Positions 55,647 to 64,000 of a DNA stretch of 64,000 nt are shown here, piece after piece (positions within the stretch are counted from its first letter, which is position 1; each line of letters starts with the position of its first letter). The stretch is from Homarus americanus (Eukaryota > Arthropoda > Malacostraca > Decapoda > Nephropidae). Below the pieces are notes generated by a model, which was not told the DNA's origin, searched no databases, and saw nothing but the letters and a program-made list of their open reading frames with translations. The DNA lies in NCBI RefSeq assembly GCF_018991925.1, contig NW_024736071.1, positions 7,795,642 through 7,859,641 of the forward strand, read 5' to 3'. The position numbers were made by a program, and so were the translations under genes.

Positions 55647-57107
55647 GCAGCCGAAAGTCGTTTTAGCGGTGTGGACAGTACCTCGCATAAGCTAGGGCAC
55701 ACGAACCTCCAGTCCAAACACGACTTAACACATTTGGCCAGAGAGATTCCAGAGCCTATCTTGTATTGTTCGTATTTCGCCAATGTCCTCTTCAGTCCTT
55801 TTGCTCTTTCAACAGTGTAAATACCAGGTGAGTGTTTATTTTATGTCGTGCGGAATGATTTCGATTATTCGGTTCCGATCAACGAACGCGGATGAGAGGG
55901 GGAGGGAGAGGTGGGTGGGGGAAGGGAGGATGCAGGGGGAGGAGGAAGGGGGCGTGATGATATTTTTCATTTAATTCTATGGTTGCTTTTCAGCGCTATT
56001 GCTTTACATTCTTCTTGTTCTTCTCTACTATGACTCTAAGAATATTATCACTCTTTGTTTACCCCATAAAAGACTGCCATCACACCCTCACTCTATGTAT
56101 TCTCTCAGACAGACGGCTGAGCGCCTAGAATGCTCCTCCTGCTCCACCTTTCAGTTCAATGCCATAATATCCTGACCACAGGGGTTAGTTATACAGACCC
56201 TTTGTGAACTCTACTCTGTAATCCTATTGTGTTACCGCTCATGGGATGAGTATGGCGTGCACAATAAACTAGCCGCTGTAAGTGGCAAAATTAAACCTTT
56301 CAGTTCGCTTCCCCCTCCCCCTCCTCCTCCCCTCCCCTTTGGTGAATAGAACATACCAAGAATAAGAGCCAAATCCCCCCCCCCCTTGCCCCACCTCTCA
56401 CCTCTTCACGTCACTTCCCGTCATTTCTCCCTTTCTTCCCATCTCTTTCCGCCACTCTCTATCACTTTCTATTGATACTGATATTGATATTGTTACGGAA
56501 ACTGAGTAATCAAGAAGGCAAATGTCTTAAGTTACTTTACTTATAACTTTTACTTTTATTTTAATTTCAAATTTTAATAATTTCTTTACCTGTGTGTGTG
56601 TGTGTCTAGGGGCTCTTTAGTTATAATACCTTGTAAAACTCATGTCCAATTACGTAACAAATGACAATCTGTTTGTATTGTAAACTTTTCTAGTTATGTT
56701 TTACTGTAGGTTTAGTTATTATAGAATTACTTTGGTTAATTGAATAGTTGATACCACACTCATGGTTGACATGACCACACCCAACACGGTATAAATAATA
56801 GGAAGTGAAAAATATGCAAGTGATTCTTAAATAATATTCTTAAAACAAAATCAACACAAAACACATATATACAAGGGTGAAAAATAATGCACTCAGCTGT
56901 AGTAATACACGTTACAAATAGCTGGCCAGTAGATTCCTCAGTGTACAGGCAGTGCAGGTAACAGTGGGTCACTCCACGACAGAGCCCACAAGGAGAACAA
57001 GTAGCCGATGGGGATGAGAAGGAAAAAGGCGAAATGATGAGAAGGAGAAGGAAGAGGAAGAAGAAGGTTTATTTCATCCTAATCGATCTTTGTGCTACAT
57101 TCATCAC

Positions 57108-57112
<5 letters not shown>
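55644..57112. other. No gene recognised
   Basis: Pyrimidine-rich at 56310-56480 with a C10 run near 56375. Short frames only. Confidence 0.45.

Positions 57113-57162
<50 letters not shown>
57113..57162. repeat. (GA)n microsatellite
   Basis: A pure GA run. Confidence 0.95.
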
Positions 57163-57163
<1 letters not shown>

Positions 57164-57970
57164 TGAAAATGAACGAGTGTGTAATATGTATTTGTAGCTT
57201 GTAAAAGAACACGTCATCCAACAACTGGTGAAAAAATTGGTAGCATATTCCCGAAAAAAAAAGGGCTGGTGATTTCCATTACCTCCCTCAATTTAATTCT
57301 CGACCAGATTTTTTTTTCTAGGACGCAAAAGACAAAAATCAATAAATATATAAATACCTAAGTACAGTATATGAATAAAAAAAATATAATAAACATATTA
57401 AAATAGCGTAAATAATTTTTTTTTAATAATCTATAAACATTATGGTCATTCGTCATTGACATCGGCGTAATATCCCAGTCATTTATGCACCACTTTTTAT
57501 AATTTTATCTTCCATTAAAAAATACAAAAGTACTCTGTCTATAATGAGAAAATATTAGAATTCGTGTTTTCATATTTGTGCAAAACTCCAGGTCACGATG
57601 CTTGATAAACAGTGAAGAGCAAAATCTCATTCTATTTTTCACATTGGAATTGTATTTTCTTTTTTCCTCGAGTACCAATTCGTGGAAAGCAAAATTCTAC
57701 AGGCGGAAAATACGTGATGTTTTATACAACGTGAATACTCGACTTTTTTCTTCTTCATTTTATCTTTTAATATCTCGTTCAGCATTCTTAGCTTACTGAA
57801 TACAGACCAGTGAACGATATCACCCTGGTAAAAAAATATGTTTTATTAGTCAACGAGGTGCGGGGAAAAAGTGTTTTAACCGTAGTGTTGTTCTAATGTT
57901 TGGAAGACTGGCTTAGCTCATGTTATTACACCATTATACTGCAGCGCGTCAAATGGATCTCGGTGTTAAT
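57163..57970. other. No gene recognised
   Basis: AT-rich; nothing recognisable. Confidence 0.45.
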
Positions 57971-57974
57971 AAGG

Positions 57975-58720
57975 TCTAACCTAACCAAATCTAACCTAAC
58001 CTAGGCTAAGCTAACCTTACTGATTTTACCTAAACCTAACTTAAGGGTAACCCAGTGATTCCTAATTAGTTTGAACCATTAACCAAAACAAGACAACAAT
58101 ACTCATTACCCCGGCATACAGTAGGTTTGTCAACTGTTTATTTCCCTACTATTTTTGGTGAGTAAACCTGTCGTGTGCAGTATGTGAAGCAGACGCCTTG
58201 GGATACTGAGGTAAGAAGTGCCAACTCTCCTGTGTCCAGAACATGTCTGACACACGAATGACCAGTGGTTGTGTATGGAATCAAGAAGCAGGACAAATAT
58301 GGCTATATCTCACGGACTGTCGTTAACCCCGAAAAATGTCAAAGTACCTCCTTGGGGGTAATTTATCCATAATTGGGAACTGCTGACGTAACCTTACCTA
58401 TCTTAGCCTAAACCTAACCTAACGTAACCAAAAACCTAACCTAACCTAACTTAACCTAGCCTATGTTAACATAAACCTAAACTAATCTAACTTAACCAAA
58501 AACCTAACCTAACCTAACCTAACTTAACCTAGCCTATGTTAACATAAACCTAAACTAATCTAACTTAACCAAAAACCTAACCTAACCTTACCTAACTTAA
58601 CTTAACCTAACCGAGCCGAGCCTAACAAAGTAATCCTAACCTAAGCTAAACCTAACCTAACTTAACCCAACACAGCCAAAGCTAAACCAAATATAATCTA
58701 ACCTCAACTCACCTAAAATA
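57975..58720. repeat. Degenerate CCTAA arrays
   Basis: Arrays lie at 57975-58035 and 58390-58720. The second contains a roughly 70-bp higher-order unit present twice in tandem (about 58432-58500 and 58501-58572). Confidence 0.85.
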
Positions 58721-58943
58721 AACCAAACTTAATTCAACCATAAAATAACAGGACACCAAAAAGGATTGAGAGCCATTAAATTAGTGACGATTTGGACTGG
58801 GTCCCATTAGTACAGGTCCCTGATCCTTAATACTTATGGTTAAGATACATTAAGATTAAGTTATACCAGGATTCACAAAGACCAAATTCACGAAGGAAAA
58901 CACATCCCTCTTTACCTGTGACGTTATACTTCACTTATGAATT

Positions 58944-59056
<113 letters not shown>

Positions 59057-59505
59057 GCAGCACCTAAAAGTATATTTTCCTTGCATGATCAAATAGCAGA
59101 GTTTCGGTATGGTATAATTTTCCTTAATGTGGTGATGGAGCAGAGATTAAAAACAGTATATTTTCGTTATATGAGGAAGGAGCACACGTTCTATATAGCA
59201 CACTTTCCTTACGTTCAATACAACACATTTTCCTTACGTTCAATACATTTTCCTGAAATTATCAAATGAGCACGAGAGGTTCACTACAGTACATTATATA
59301 GCTGGGTTTAGACAGAAGTCATTAAGTAATCTACTGTAGCTAAGCCATTCTGATCGTCCGCCTCAATATATTCCTGTCGGGGAGTTGGACACTGTTTGTA
59401 TCGTTGGACAATCAGATAACTCCTGTTGGCTGCTGAAGACTGATATGACCTCATTAATCTTCTTAGTTCACCTCAAGATTAGTATATTCCCCGTCCCCAA
59501 CTCAT
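59057..59505. other. No gene recognised
   Basis: A short local repeat, TTTTCCTTACGTTCAATACA, occurs twice around 59205-59245. Nothing else. Confidence 0.45.
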
Positions 59506-59582
59506 GTAACCTGATGATTAAATACCTTAACGCTACCTGGGGGGGGGGGGGGTGTTAGGTTAGGTTAGGTTAGGTTAAGATT
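59506..59582. repeat. Border motif, G-run and TTAGG array
   Basis: CCTGATGATTAAATACCTTA, ACGCTACC, then G14 and (TTAGG)5 at about 59554-59577. It is the inverse orientation of the 44.0-kb border. Confidence 0.85.
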
Positions 59583-59894
59583 TAGGAATCCTGCAATTCG
59601 ACAAAATTCTTATATGGTAACTTTATCCTATCAATGCCATTAATATAGTTTACGTCACTACTTGGAAACGTTAGGACACAGGTTTAGATATTATTATAAC
59701 CACTGAACGAGGTAATTTTGTCTCTACTTCTTAGTATTTAATTTTTTTCTACCGTAACATTATCCTATTACCCACAGTCCAACTTGTGGGGAGACCGTGA
59801 GATCCACAGTAAAAGTTTCACGTTTCCAGTTCGAAGAATAAATAGATCATCTGAAGATCAGGTCCTCCAGATTACTTCGCCTTGAGATTACCAT

Positions 59895-60170
59895 CTTAAC
59901 CTTACCTTTCCTAACATAACCAAACCTAATCTAACCTAACCTTGCCTTTCCTAAAATAACCTCACCAAACCTAACCTAACCTTGCCTTTCCTAAAATAAC
60001 CAAACCAAACCTTAACATAACCCAACCTAACCTTGCCTTTCCAAACATAACCAAACCTCAGTTAACCTAGCCTAATCACACAGCTTATCTCTCTTTACGA
60101 TTAACTAACCTAACCTAACCTAACCTAACCTAACATTGGTGTGGTTAATCATCGGGTGAAATAATATTGG
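59895..60170. repeat. CCTAA arrays with about 45-bp repeat and border motif
   Basis: Units around CCTAACCTTGCCTTTCCTAA recur about four times at 59897-60060. A clean CCTAA run lies at 60106-60135, followed by GGTTAATCATCGGGTGAAAT. Confidence 0.85.
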
Positions 60171-62818
<2,648 letters not shown>

Positions 62819-63315
62819 GGGCCCGTATACACAACTTTTATGCTAATGACATAATAGTACTGCTAGCTAGCAGTAAAATTTAAAAGTTATACACAAAGCT
62901 TAACTAGCAAACTTTTACCGCACAAATAGTTGTTTGTTAAGTACCGCTAAACAGAGCTAAAGATAGCAGGAGTTCATCATATAAAATGGTCTTATGGCTG
63001 AATAACCTCAATAAAATTATGAAGACTAATTTCAATATTTACATTTATATACATTTTAATCATTAAAAAAAAATCTAATCTATGCCGTTTGAAGGAGGAT
63101 TTATTAACCAAGGATAGTGATCGGTGGCTTTTCCTTGCTGTGTTGTTGTAAACAATCATGTTATTGAGGAAATGGAAGTCTCAACCCCACTAAAGAAAAG
63201 GAAGCCCAACTGGATAGCAGACCAGACTTTATTATTGGTGGATGCCATTGAAGAGAAAAAGTTAATATTGAATGGCCGCTTGAAGGCTTTCCTGAATAAT
63301 AAAGACAAAAAGAGG
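62819..63315 (+). mobile_element. Harbinger-like element with Myb/SANT fragment
   Basis: It starts with GGGCCCGTATACACAACTTT, a typical DNA-transposon end. From ATG 63172 the frame MEVSTPLKKRKPNWIADQTL then LLVDAIEEKKLI matches the start of a Myb/SANT-like DNA-binding domain, the partner protein of Harbinger transposases (NAIF1-like). Homology stops at about 63315, where a sequence resembling the foldback terminus of 63519-63804 begins (TTTTTCGTTATCAACCCATC). The frame to 63405 is therefore an artificial fusion. Confidence 0.5.
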
Positions 63316-63518
63316 GAGTATTTTTCGTTATCAACCCATCACCTTTTAATGATTTTTTTCTTACCATTTTGTAGATCTCACCGAGTAACGAAAGAATATA
63401 CTTGATTTAAGAAGCGCAGTCCAAAAATAAACGCGATATTCGCGATTTATTACATGTGAAAACACGATTTTTTTTAAGTCCCAATTTGATGTTACGGTGA
63501 CACTCAGCGTCGCTCTCG

Positions 63519-63804
63519 TTTCGTTAACCACCCATCACCTTTTTTCACAGGAAAAATATTTTTTTTTCGCTAGTTTTCTTGTTGTTTTAAAGGATTCTGG
63601 CATTTATCTTTGGGACAAATAACTTTTTTTTAGTTAGGTTAGGTTAGGTTACCTGACCTAACAGGCCACGTCCTAACCTAACCTAACCTAACTAAAAACA
63701 GTGATTTACCCCAAAGATAAATGCCAGAATCCTCTAAAACAGCAAGAAAATTTGCGAAAAAAAATATTTTTCATGTGAAAAAAGGTGATGGGTGGTTAAC
63801 GAAA
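63519..63804. mobile_element. Foldback/MITE element with TTAGG apex
   Basis: Near-perfect inverted arms of about 140 bp end in TTTCGTTAACCACCCATCACC. The centre (about 63632-63693) is TTAGG units on one side and CCTAA units on the other. A lone, diverged terminus of the same kind lies at about 63316-63345. There is no coding capacity. Confidence 0.8.
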
Positions 63805-64000
63805 AATAACCAAAGAGGGCATGGCTGAAAATCACCATGAGAGTCAATTCTGCGTTTCCTGGTGTGGTGAGGTCAGTGGCAAAGTGTGAGACACGCTGAT
63901 TCTCAGTATTGTCCAAGTCAAGAAAGAAGAGCTCTACTATAAAGAGGGAATACACACAATATATTCACACTATATTTAATACACACACACACTGTATTCA
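63805..64000. other. No gene recognised
   Basis: Short terminal stretch; a small (AC)n run near 63981. Confidence 0.4.

Overview
The window is eukaryotic and almost entirely transposable elements and simple repeats; I found no convincing single-copy host gene. The pentamer TTAGG/CCTAA (the arthropod telomere motif) is scattered throughout, there are many long (TA)n and (AC)n microsatellites, and the mobile elements are of metazoan type (Ty3/gypsy, Tigger, hAT/ZMYM-like, PIF/Harbinger, Penelope-like, a nuclease-encoding LINE). Together these suggest an arthropod with a repeat-rich genome, most likely a decapod crustacean; that attribution is inference. A run of 100 N at 41029-41128 is an assembly gap.

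Layout. 1-5.6 kb: a hAT-type transposase gene split by a composite insertion at 1201-4564, itself invaded by a small LTR element (1209-2759) and a foldback element (3470-3975). 5.6-9.5 kb: a Tigger transposase relic cut by a solo LTR (7938-8493) and flanked by two copies of an LTR family here called LTR-V. 10.5-16.9 kb: three different gypsy fragments and a Harbinger element. 17.4-18.9 kb: a complete LTR-V copy with matching 4-bp target duplications. 19.6-34.7 kb: a nest in which an older gypsy element (minus strand) carries a nearly whole younger gypsy element in its 3' LTR (20187-26886), and further gypsy and LTR-V pieces in its 5' LTR. 34.7-40.8 kb: more LTR-V and a gypsy integrase/RNase H segment. 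41.1-41.6 kb: the 3' end of a Penelope-like element. 41.7-52 kb: minisatellites and microsatellites. 52-55 kb: a decayed LINE. 55-64 kb: mostly non-coding, with CCTAA arrays, a Harbinger Myb/SANT fragment and a second foldback element.

Three things stand out. (1) Six LTR-V copies each carry a 27-34 bp pyrimidine-rich direct repeat ending in CAG. It is (nearly) identical within a copy but very different between copies, and it brackets a roughly 185-bp segment that begins with a splice-donor-like GTATGT. The second repeat looks like a splice acceptor. (2) The 20187-26886 element has integrase upstream of reverse transcriptase (Gmr1-type order), and a second family at 30825-32470 shows the same 3' architecture. 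(3) TTAGG arrays sit at the apex of two unrelated foldback elements, and a shared motif borders four other CCTAA arrays, so the scattered telomere-like repeats may be spread by mobile elements.

None of the transposon genes looks fully intact; the best preserved reading frame is the integrase at 38955-39971.
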